Shown: piece by piece, positions 1-7,056 of the stretch
Layout: every line of letters begins with the position of its first letter
How positions within the stretch are numbered: the stretch's first letter is position 1
DNA from: JADJSS01 sp046329815
GTDB lineage: Bacteria > Bacteroidota > Bacteroidia > Chitinophagales > JADIYW01
Length of the DNA: 64,000 bases
Direction of reading: 5' to 3'
Assembly: GCA_046329815.1 (NCBI GenBank)
Contig: JAXLTY010000001.1
Location: 1,302,001-1,366,000, forward strand
Translations under genes and position numbers: made by a program
The notes under the pieces: model-generated
The model's input: only the letters and a program-made list of their open reading frames with translations
Told to the model about the DNA's origin: nothing
Database searches by the model: none

Positions 1-98
1 TGTTTTTTAAATTGCTTTCCGCAGTGAATACTTATGAAATCAAAGACGGAAAATTATCCTTATTAAAAGATGGAAAAGCAATGCTAATTTTTGAGTAA
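1..98 (+). CDS. C-terminal end of a META/HslJ-like domain protein (partial)
   Basis: An open frame enters from the left edge and stops with TAA at 96-98. Its 31 visible residues end in ...KDGKAMLIFE. Alternating hydrophobic residues and a Gly-Lys-Leu-Ser-Leu turn followed by G-K-A-M-L-I-F resemble the last strands of META (HslJ-type) domains, which are usually secreted or lipoprotein domains in Bacteroidota. The start and any signal peptide lie outside the window, so the family call is tentative. Confidence 0.45.
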   Translation, partial: FFKLLSAVNTYEIKDGKLSLLKDGKAMLIFE

Positions 99-129
99 AA
101 CAATCTGCGATTTTGAATGTTTTATTACT

Positions 130-600
130 ATGAATACATATGTAAAATTAGCTATTAGTGTATTGGTGTGTTTAGCTGTTGGCGGAATTTCCGGTTATTT
201 CACTACATCCGAAATAACAACATGGTACGCAACATTACATAAACCATCTTTCAATCCGCCGAATTATTTATTTGCGCCGGTTTGGACAACTTTATACATT
301 CTGATGGCAATTTCTTTTTGGCTGATTTGGAAAAGCGATACATCAAAAGACTTGAAAAACAAAGCCATGCTGTTCTTTTGCATTCAATTGGCCTTAAATT
401 TTTTTTGGTCCATCATATTCTTTAATTTGCATCAACCTGGCTACGCTTTCACAGAAATTATACTAATGTGGATTTTTATCTTACTCAGTATGTATGCATT
501 TCATCCAATTTCAAAAACAGCTGCTTACTTGCTGATTCCTTATTTATGCTGGGTAAGTTTTGCTGCTGTTTTAAATTATTCAATCTGGCAATTGAATTAA
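130..600 (+). CDS. tspO: TspO/MBR family tryptophan-rich membrane protein
   Basis: This 156-residue protein has five predicted membrane helices, the usual TspO size. The loop after helix 1 carries the family hallmark P39-SFNPP-N..FAPVW52, preceded by W32, and aromatic residues are frequent. TspO proteins bind porphyrins and other hydrophobic ligands in the membrane and are linked to tetrapyrrole and stress responses; the ligand here is unknown. The frame is open from a TTG at 91, but that would overlap the upstream gene's stop at 96-98, and ATG 130 places the first helix where expected. A serine hydrolase gene follows on the same strand after a gap of about 180 bases. Confidence 0.9.
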   Translation: MNTYVKLAISVLVCLAVGGISGYFTTSEITTWYATLHKPSFNPPNYLFAPVWTTLYILMAISFWLIWKSDTSKDLKNKAMLFFCIQLALNFFWSIIFFNLHQPGYAFTEIILMWIFILLSMYAFHPISKTAAYLLIPYLCWVSFAAVLNYSIWQLN

Positions 601-782
601 AATACATCATCATTTAATTGAATACAGAATTGCATACTGCGATATCAGTGCTTATTTTCTTATACATAACTTTTCAACCAATGGTAATACATTATGGTAA
701 CAATCTTTCACAAAAAAAGGTATTTTGTGGCGGATTTTTTGCAGCCATGATGTTATCTGAAGAAGAAAAAAGAAAGAAAAAG

Positions 783-2045
783 ATGAAGAAAGGTATTCTG
801 ACTATATATACTGTTTTATTTTGTTTCGTTTGTTGTTTTTGTCAGCAGCAAAAACCCAAGCACAAATCACCAACAGGTTTCGAACAGCCGGAAATCAAAC
901 CCACTGAATATTGGAATTTTTACAAAGAACCAATTAATTTACAAGATTCCGAAATCGTTAAAAAAATCCATGCTCTTGATTGCTATTTTGAGAAAAAAGT
1001 AGATTCAAATGGATTTAACGGTTCTGTTCTGATTGCTTATAAAGGCACTAAGATTTTCGAGCGCTATTACGGTTATAAAAATTATTACACGTTTGAAAAA
1101 TTAACACCAAGATCTACTTTCCAGATTGCCTCCACATCTAAAACATTTACAGGCGGCGCTGTTTTACTATTGTTGCAGCAAAATATGTTATCGCTGGAAG
1201 ATACACTGCAAAAATTCTTTCCAAATTTTCCATACCAAGGTATTACAGTGCGTATGTTGCTCAATCATCGTTCCGGTTTGCCCAATTATCTAAATTTCTC
1301 CGAAACCTACTGGAAAGATAAATCAGCATTTATGAGTAACCAGGATGTATTGGATATGATGCAAATAAAACGTCCAAAAATACTGGCTTCGCCTGATACG
1401 CGCTTTTTTTACAACAACACCAACTTTGTTTTATTAGCGCTCATCGTTGAGAAAGTTTCCGGCATGCCTTTCTGCGATTTCGTCCATCAAAATATCTTTC
1501 TTCCGTTAGGTATGACTGATACCTGGTATTATGATCCGCTAAGCGTGCGTAATTCTGCAACCAAAGGTTATAAAGGCGGCAGTTGGCGCGAAGATGATAT
1601 CGTTTACACAGATGGTGTTTTGGGCGACAAAGGAATTTATAGCACGGTACAAGATTTGTATAAATGGGACATGGCACTTACTGCAGGAAAATTTATCCGA
1701 CCAGAGTTATTAGGTTTGGCATACACGCCACAAAGTTTTGAGAAGCACGGTTCCAAAAATTATGGTTTGGGCTGGCGTATGCAAGACCAACCGGATGGCA
1801 CCCGATTAATTTACCACAATGGCTGGTGGCACAGCTATAATTCTGTATTTAACAGAAAGATCAGCGACAAAACCACCATTATTATATTGAGTAACCATTT
1901 CAGCAACAGCGTTTACCGTATTCAGGGAATTTGGGACATTTTATATGGCAGCGGCGTGGTTTCCGGCGCAGAAGATGGCTCTGATAATGAGATCACTAAA
2001 AAACTGAATGAAGATACTTTAAAAGAGTTACGCAAAGACGAGTAA
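783..2045 (+). CDS. beta-lactamase-related serine hydrolase (class C / PBP-like), exported
   Basis: The protein has 420 residues from ATG 783. A longer frame reaches TTG 618, but its first 55 codons are low-complexity and precede the obvious export signal MKKGILTIYTVLFCFVC. The serine beta-lactamase/DD-peptidase fold is shown by S117-T-S-K120 (nucleophile and general base), Y210-N-N212 (YxN motif) and H345-N-G347 in the place of KTG. Such Beta-lactamase family proteins hydrolyse peptide or ester bonds in the periplasm, and the substrate cannot be read from sequence. The Cys-rich end of the signal suggests a lipoprotein but does not fit the lipobox well. A terminator hairpin follows the stop. 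Confidence 0.85.
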   Translation: MKKGILTIYTVLFCFVCCFCQQQKPKHKSPTGFEQPEIKPTEYWNFYKEPINLQDSEIVKKIHALDCYFEKKVDSNGFNGSVLIAYKGTKIFERYYGYKNYYTFEKLTPRSTFQIASTSKTFTGGAVLLLLQQNMLSLEDTLQKFFPNFPYQGITVRMLLNHRSGLPNYLNFSETYWKDKSAFMSNQDVLDMMQIKRPKILASPDTRFFYNNTNFVLLALIVEKVSGMPFCDFVHQNIFLPLGMTDTWYYDPLSVRNSATKGYKGGSWREDDIVYTDGVLGDKGIYSTVQDLYKWDMALTAGKFIRPELLGLAYTPQSFEKHGSKNYGLGWRMQDQPDGTRLIYHNGWWHSYNSVFNRKISDKTTIIILSNHFSNSVYRIQGIWDILYGSGVVSGAEDGSDNEITKKLNEDTLKELRKDE

Positions 2046-2060
2046 CTTACTCAAAATAAA

Positions 2061-2094
2061 AAATCCTGGGGAACCACCCACCAGGACTATTTTA
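2061..2094. terminator. hairpin between convergent genes
   Basis: TCCTGG (2064-2069) pairs with CCAGGA (2081-2086) across an 11-base loop. It is preceded by an A run and followed by CTATTTTAAA. It lies 20 bases after the serine hydrolase stop and before the end of the opposite-strand gene at 2193, so it could act on both transcripts. Confidence 0.6.
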
Positions 2095-2192
2095 AACCAA
2101 CCAAATGAAAAGATTATTATTTTAACAGATTTCTGCTAAATTTTTCATAATAATTATGTAACAATTCTCGTGCCAAAGTGGCTTTTAATTTG

Positions 2193-3284
2193 TTAAATAT
2201 TTTGGTTTTTTCGGATTTCTTTTTCTAAATCTGCTTTTTTCTCTTTCGCCTGCTTAATTTTCCATTCTTTCATCATCACAGACTGCTTAATTTCTTCTAA
2301 AGAGTCATTTACAATACCTACAATCATATCGTTTAATTCGTGGCTTTGCAGATGCGAATTATCTAAAAACGACTCAATTAGTCCATGCGTTACTTCTTTT
2401 ACGCCGCGCGTATTATTGGGGTCGATGATGTCTTTCATCAGTTTATCGATGGTATTAAACGTAATATCGGCAACAGCTCTGTCTAAGGTTTCTTTGATGA
2501 AATTGCCCAAACCCGGAATATAATTTAATGTTTTCAGTTCCTGATTCTCATGAATGGCCTCTTTCAATATCTTATAAATGTATTGCTGCAATTCACCGCG
2601 ATACTGCGTATAAGAAATGTTCATGGCTTCAGCGATACGGTTGGTCAGGTAATCTACAATTGCATCTTCTTTCGGTTTGATGACATTAACCACAATTTTA
2701 TCGACCAGCGGCGAGCCCTTTTGAACTTCTTCCTGCGCCATCGTAATCATTTTGGCAATCACCAGATCGGCTACTTCTTCCACAACTACCTCGGAAACAA
2801 ACGCCGACTTTTTGTAAACGAATGTTTTCGTCAGATCGAAAACGCCTAATCGCTGCAAGCGATACACCAAACCAAACAAACGTACAATGCCAAAAAAGTT
2901 CAAGCCGTTGATGATAGGAATACACATGATCACATCGTACCAGTGCACAAACGGATAGAACCACCAACTGTCGTATTTTTTGCGGTAGATACTTCGAATC
3001 CAACGGAAAATCAATTCTGCAACATAAATACCGACAAAAATCAGGTCGTATTTTAAAACATTTGGAAAAATGTTACCTGCATACCAGTCGTGAAAATCAA
3101 CGGAAATAGTTTTTACAAAAGCATCAAAAAAAGAATACTGAAACAAAAAGCCAAAAAACAAATACATCAGGTTGATGGCAACAATGACCAGCATCAGTAA
3201 ATCCATCCAGAATAAATGCGAAGAATCTGCCGAGCGCAATTTCTGCATATCGATTTTAAACATTCGGCGCGCCTTGTCTAACAT
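2193..3284 (-). CDS. voltage-sensor-like four-helix membrane protein with long cytoplasmic helical tail
   Basis: The protein has 363 residues. Hydrophobic segments lie at about 28-49, 78-96 and 108-125, followed by an S4-like segment 129-148 with positively charged residues spaced R135, R142, R145. A cluster R94-R97-R101-K102-K103 closes helix 2. This layout resembles the S1-S4 sensor of ion channels (ion transport family), but no pore helix or selectivity filter such as T-x-G-Y-G follows. Instead, about 200 mostly helical residues, rich in Glu, Lys and Val, run to a charged coiled C-terminus. The gene is monocistronic between two terminator hairpins. I do not recognise a characterised homologue; a channel-like or helix-bundle scaffold role is inference only. 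Confidence 0.5.
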   Translation of the reverse strand: MLDKARRMFKIDMQKLRSADSSHLFWMDLLMLVIVAINLMYLFFGFLFQYSFFDAFVKTISVDFHDWYAGNIFPNVLKYDLIFVGIYVAELIFRWIRSIYRKKYDSWWFYPFVHWYDVIMCIPIINGLNFFGIVRLFGLVYRLQRLGVFDLTKTFVYKKSAFVSEVVVEEVADLVIAKMITMAQEEVQKGSPLVDKIVVNVIKPKEDAIVDYLTNRIAEAMNISYTQYRGELQQYIYKILKEAIHENQELKTLNYIPGLGNFIKETLDRAVADITFNTIDKLMKDIIDPNNTRGVKEVTHGLIESFLDNSHLQSHELNDMIVGIVNDSLEEIKQSVMMKEWKIKQAKEKKADLEKEIRKNQNI

Positions 3285-3380
3285 GGTTTGAAGATAGGAT
3301 TATTTTTGAAACCCTGAAATATGTTCCTCTTTCATTTGTTGAGTGGATTCAAAAAAATAATAGTTTGGAATGGTTTAACG

Positions 3381-3411
3381 AAAAAAGCTGCATGATTTTC
3401 ATGCAGCTTTG
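3381..3411 (-). terminator. strong rho-independent terminator
   Basis: Read on the minus strand, AGCTGCATGA, loop AAA, TCATGCAGCT and then a T tract form a 10-bp perfect stem (3386-3395 with 3399-3408). It lies 22 bases after the stop of the gene at 3433-4245. Confidence 0.85.
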
Positions 3412-3432
3412 TATATTTTGAGATTTTTTCAG

Positions 3433-4245
3433 TTATTTTCTCGAAGCATCTTGTTCAAAATCTAATGTAATAGCGTCTAATTTTACAAATTTAGCTGGTT
3501 TAAAGGCATCATTCCAAACAATATTTGCCTGGCTGCCTGATAAAATTTTTACATTGATATTTTCTGATTCGCCTTTTGTTAAAATAAACGGTTTTTCATC
3601 AGTAGAACCGGGAACAATTTGTCCTTCTCTGGTGATTCCGGAAATTCGTCGCGGATCAATTACCGCTGCATCTTCACCAATATATTTAATTTTGAACTTG
3701 CAGCGCGTGCCGTAAGTAAGTCCTTGCGGATAGAAAGTAAAATTGAGCAACTCTAACGTAAAATCGCCAAACTCCAGAAAGCGCGTAGTAGCCGGTGTGG
3801 CAAACGTATCAATTTTAAGTGCATCGCCGGTTTCTACTCTATACAGACCGTTTATAATGTATTGCAAATTATAGCCGTAAAAATTTTTATCCGGTGTATT
3901 TGCCACATCAATTACTTTTGAATCTGCAGTTAATGGTTTAAATGTTTTAATTTTTTTATCGGTAGGTACAGATTCTATTGTGCCGGTTTTAAAGAGTGTT
4001 TCTGTTGGTTTAAACACCAGAAAATAGTTTTTATTATTTTCGATAGTTAGTTTAAATTTAGCCACATCTTTATCTGAGAACGCATCTGCTGTTTTGATGT
4101 TCACTTCTTTCGATTCTTTCAGGATGGGTTTGTACCAGATTTCTTTGGGTTTTTTGGGTTCTTTCGGTGCTTTTGGCGGTTTGCCTGAGAAAGCTGCAAT
4201 CTGAAAGACACAGACGAATGCGAGAAGTAGACTTTTGTACGACAT
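3433..4245 (-). CDS. secreted protein of unknown function
   Basis: The protein has 270 residues with an N-terminal signal peptide (about residues 1-20), then a short Lys/Pro linker (PPKAPKEPKKPKE) and a beta-rich body with no family motif I recognise. The C-terminal half, from about residue 150, looks like a compact beta domain (LEFGDFTLELLNFTFYPQG...). It contains no catalytic motif. It is monocistronic, ends at a strong terminator and has a repeat-bearing spacer upstream. It is most likely periplasmic or surface exposed. Confidence 0.7.
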   Translation of the reverse strand: MSYKSLLLAFVCVFQIAAFSGKPPKAPKEPKKPKEIWYKPILKESKEVNIKTADAFSDKDVAKFKLTIENNKNYFLVFKPTETLFKTGTIESVPTDKKIKTFKPLTADSKVIDVANTPDKNFYGYNLQYIINGLYRVETGDALKIDTFATPATTRFLEFGDFTLELLNFTFYPQGLTYGTRCKFKIKYIGEDAAVIDPRRISGITREGQIVPGSTDEKPFILTKGESENINVKILSGSQANIVWNDAFKPAKFVKLDAITLDFEQDASRK

Positions 4246-4445
4246 AGTGTTTATTTTAGAAGTTAGTGAATATCTATATTAAACGAAATCAGTAATAAAC
4301 ATACTGATTTTTTTCCTAATATTAATGAAACGTTTCCAAAAGTTGTGCCAAAAACGGACAACTGAATTTCGTAATACAGAGTAACACGGCGTTTTTTTAG
4401 AGAGAAGTTATGTTGAAGATAGGATTATTTTTGGTTTTGTCCGCA

Positions 4446-4475
4446 CGTCATGCTGAACTTGTTTCAGCATTTAGA
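4446..4475. repeat. palindromic intergenic repeat, copy 1
   Basis: CGTCATGCTGAACTTGTTTC then AGCATTTAGA. The core ATGCTGAA (4450-4457) is the inverted complement of TTCAGCAT (4463-4470), giving an 8-bp stem and 5-base loop. A second, decayed copy lies 98 bases on. Confidence 0.8.
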
Positions 4476-4543
4476 ATCACAGAGTTGCACGGAGATTTTT
4501 TCACAGAGAAGATGAGGTTTTACAGAATGGCGAATGTAGCACT

Positions 4544-4575
4544 GTGTCATGCTGAACTTATTTCAACATCTAGTA
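4544..4575. repeat. palindromic intergenic repeat, copy 2
   Basis: TGTCATGCTGAACTTATTTC then AACATCTAGTA. It matches copy 1 over about 28 bases with a few changes that weaken the stem, as expected for an older copy of the same dispersed element. Confidence 0.75.
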
Positions 4576-4636
4576 TGAGTGTTGTTTCGAAGTTGCGAGC
4601 AGAGTCCTCTTCGAGAGAATCTGCTGAGAAAAGAAA

Positions 4637-5266
4637 TTATTTCTCAACTATCTTAGCAACTTTATCATTCTCAATAGTGAATTCTACTTTTAAAGACAAT
4701 GAATAAGATGAATAACAATATCTAATTATATTTTCTGTTAAACTCTCTTCTCTTTTAATTTTTGTCGGTTCTCCTAGACTTTCGACCAATTGAGTTACAG
4801 TCATTCCTAACCAATATTTATTAGCTAAAATTTTATCTGCAGTTTCCTTATCATATCTTCTTAAAATTGATCCTTTCTTTTTGATAATTGTATGTTCTTT
4901 TTCGGCTGTTTCTAAATCGCTCGAAAATCTATTCTCATAAAAGGTATCATAGAACAAATAATACCTATCCTTACTAGCGAAGTATTGTGTATATATTTTA
5001 TCAAATTGCTGTTTATCTATTAAATCAGAATTATAATATTTTTCTAAACGATCTTGCGCATTTTTTACTTCTTTTTGTATTCTTTCTTTTGATTCTTCGT
5101 TTTGTTTATCCATCTGTTTACTTGTTTCTTCCATACTTTTCTTTTGTTCTTTTTCTATAGGCCTGTCAATTAATAAATATTGAATTAAAAATAAAAGACC
5201 TAATCCAAGTAAAATATAAAGAGCAATTTTACCCAATAACATTCCTAAAACATAAAAATCGTGCAT
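4637..5266 (-). CDS. membrane-anchored coiled-coil protein with SmpA/OmlA(BamE)-like C-terminal domain
   Basis: The protein has 209 residues with one membrane helix at about 10-33. A charged coiled coil (about 36-76, rich in Glu, Lys, Gln) follows, then a helical linker and a C-terminal domain from about 150. There, G154-MTVTQLVESLGEP167 followed by Y/F beta strands and a final ...NDKVAKIVE matches the pattern of SmpA/OmlA-type domains, where GMT..QV...LG.P begins the fold. The usual lipobox of BamE is absent; here the anchor is a transmembrane helix, so it is not BamE itself. It is more AT-rich than its neighbours. The function is unknown. Confidence 0.55.
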   Translation of the reverse strand: MHDFYVLGMLLGKIALYILLGLGLLFLIQYLLIDRPIEKEQKKSMEETSKQMDKQNEESKERIQKEVKNAQDRLEKYYNSDLIDKQQFDKIYTQYFASKDRYYLFYDTFYENRFSSDLETAEKEHTIIKKKGSILRRYDKETADKILANKYWLGMTVTQLVESLGEPTKIKREESLTENIIRYCYSSYSLSLKVEFTIENDKVAKIVEK

Positions 5267-5315
5267 GGTATATATTTTTTGTTTTTATGATAAATATAGT
5301 ATCTTTTTTAAAATC

Positions 5316-5370
5316 CTACACATCATAATTCACACACCTTACAGCCAGCGTTCCATTTATTCACTTCTGG
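5316..5370 (-). pseudogene. decayed second copy of the metH 3' end
   Basis: Positions 5316-5362 match the last 16 codons of metH, stop included (7057-7104), at about 42 of 48 bases by hand alignment with one deleted base. Read on the minus strand it keeps ..M-E-R-W-L.. and N-Y-D-V-stop, but has in-frame stops in place of a Glu and a Gln codon and a one-base frameshift. Similarity ends abruptly near 5363. It lies 23 bases beyond the stop of the gene at 5394-6926, so that gene is bracketed by the real metH end and this remnant, 1741 bases apart. Confidence 0.8.
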
Positions 5371-5393
5371 CTGAGTGCAGAAACACCTGATGC

Positions 5394-6926
5394 CTATGGC
5401 AATATCAGTGTTCCGTACTGATATTTTTTGCCTTTGGTTGTTTGCAATAAAATGCTTCCGTCGGAAACCTGAACAGACATGCGTGGCGCCGCATAATATT
5501 CAATGTCTTTGTTACCAAACAAAGTTTGCCTGGAAACAATTTTTCCGTTGTCGTCCATTTTCACCATATCAGTCAATATTTTTCCGTCTGCATCAATTTC
5601 CTTGCGTTCTGCTCTTGATTTAAAATCATTGAAAATTAAATAATGATAGCCGTTTTTATGAGCATACATAAATGAATTATAAACAGAGGTGTTCGTGAAT
5701 GAAAACTCTTTGTCAATCAATGTTGAAAATTCCTGTTTCCCGTCTTCATTAAATTTTGATGCAATAATCTCGTTCGAATAATAACGCACATAACTGGATT
5801 TGCTGGTTTGCACCACTACATAATAATCTTCTTCCCAAAAAAACACAGCCGTTTTTGCAACATCATCCATCACTACTTTTTTCAGTTTTATTGCAGGCGC
5901 GCCTTTGTCTTTTCTGCGTTCACTGTTGCCAAACAATTCGTCCTGCACTTCCTGTGTAAAATCGAATGTATTACTTACACCAGGCGTTCCATCTGCATTT
6001 AAAGAAACACAATATGTTCCGTTGGCGCGCATGTTTTTGTTATTGGTAATATTGGTGTAAGTGCCTGCAACAATTATTTTTCCGCCGTCAAAAGCCACTA
6101 CACTTCCATTGAGAGCGGCTGCATTATTTAATTTTATCTGCGCCTCTTTCATCGTACCATCTTTGGAAAATTTAAATACCATAAATTTAAAATTCGGCGT
6201 TTTTCTGTCTTTATCGTTTGCATAATGTTTTGCCAAAGCATACACATCGCCGTTGTTCAAAATACTGTAATCAATAATATCCAGTTTGGTGTCGGTGTAA
6301 GCAAGCGTTTTGTTTACTGTAAATAATTTCTGCATTTTTGCATCCATCACCATAAAAGAAAACTTCTGGTTAACCGACTTTGCATCCTGCAAGCCCTGCG
6401 AATAGGTAATCATTACTTTAGAGCTGTCTTCACTCATAAAAGTACCTTCTGCATCACTATCAAAATTGGTGTTAAATGTAAAACCAAACAAGCCAAATGG
6501 TTGTTTGAAATTATACGGATACTCAATAATTTTGGTAACGTTTGTACTAATTAAATTATTCTTTTCAGGCAATGCATAACCAATCAGGCCTTTGTCTTCT
6601 TTTTTATCAATTCCTTTCAGTAAAAAATAATTTCCTGCCGGCGTCTTGATAACATCATCAACAGTTACATCGCTTTTACCATATTTATATTCGATATCCT
6701 GTTCACCAATAAGGTTATGATTAAAATCATAAACGGCAATTTTTGTATTTCGAGTGCCTTGTGTCAACACATAATATGCTGAATTAGTAAAACCACCAAA
6801 TTTCAGAAATGAAAACATTCCACCATCTTTTTTGTATTCAGGGCCCCATTTTATATTAAATGGTTGTGCTTTTAAGGATGCAAAAAACAGGCAAAAAACC
6901 GTTGAAAGTAGAATTATTTTTTTCAT
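5394..6926 (-). CDS. secreted protein of unknown function, probable beta-propeller-like repeats
   Basis: The protein has 510 residues. A signal peptide MKKIILLSTVFCLFFASLKAQ ends in the AQ cleavage pattern common in Bacteroidota. The mature part is beta-rich with recurring short units such as (M/V)FKFSKDG, KFNEDGK and SLNADGTPG, each following a strand that reports a value; this suggests blade-like repeats, as in beta-propellers. No catalytic residues are recognised. The gene lies 130 bases after the metH stop on the same strand and is flanked on its far side by a decayed copy of the metH 3' end, so it looks like a later insertion at metH. The function is unknown. Confidence 0.7.
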   Translation of the reverse strand: MKKIILLSTVFCLFFASLKAQPFNIKWGPEYKKDGGMFSFLKFGGFTNSAYYVLTQGTRNTKIAVYDFNHNLIGEQDIEYKYGKSDVTVDDVIKTPAGNYFLLKGIDKKEDKGLIGYALPEKNNLISTNVTKIIEYPYNFKQPFGLFGFTFNTNFDSDAEGTFMSEDSSKVMITYSQGLQDAKSVNQKFSFMVMDAKMQKLFTVNKTLAYTDTKLDIIDYSILNNGDVYALAKHYANDKDRKTPNFKFMVFKFSKDGTMKEAQIKLNNAAALNGSVVAFDGGKIIVAGTYTNITNNKNMRANGTYCVSLNADGTPGVSNTFDFTQEVQDELFGNSERRKDKGAPAIKLKKVVMDDVAKTAVFFWEEDYYVVVQTSKSSYVRYYSNEIIASKFNEDGKQEFSTLIDKEFSFTNTSVYNSFMYAHKNGYHYLIFNDFKSRAERKEIDADGKILTDMVKMDDNGKIVSRQTLFGNKDIEYYAAPRMSVQVSDGSILLQTTKGKKYQYGTLILP

Positions 6927-7056
6927 GTTTGTATTTTAAGTGTGTAAATATATAAATAATTTTATTTAATACATTGAATAACAAGAATGCAGTATGAAAA
7001 TTTGTTCAGATTTGTTATGCATAATTTTTGAATGACTTTTATTCCGAATCAAAACA

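Larger units (their letters stand above)
4246..4636. other. repeat-bearing intergenic spacer without a supported gene
   Basis: This 391-base spacer lies between two minus-strand genes. It holds two copies of a palindromic TCATGCTGAACTT repeat and CACAGAG-type fragments (about 4375-4510). A plus-strand frame at 4410-4706 is only the read-through of these repeats (it yields the tell-tale HAEL-(V/I)-S peptides twice) and runs into the next gene, so it is not called as a gene. Confidence 0.7.

Noticed and set aside
618..782. N-terminal 55-codon extension of the serine hydrolase from TTG 618
   Set aside because: Low-complexity and placed before a clear export signal starting at ATG 783.
4410..4706. 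Plus-strand frame of 98 codons
   Set aside because: It is the read-through of two palindromic repeats and the complement of the gene at 4637; the peptide has no domain and repeats HAEL twice.
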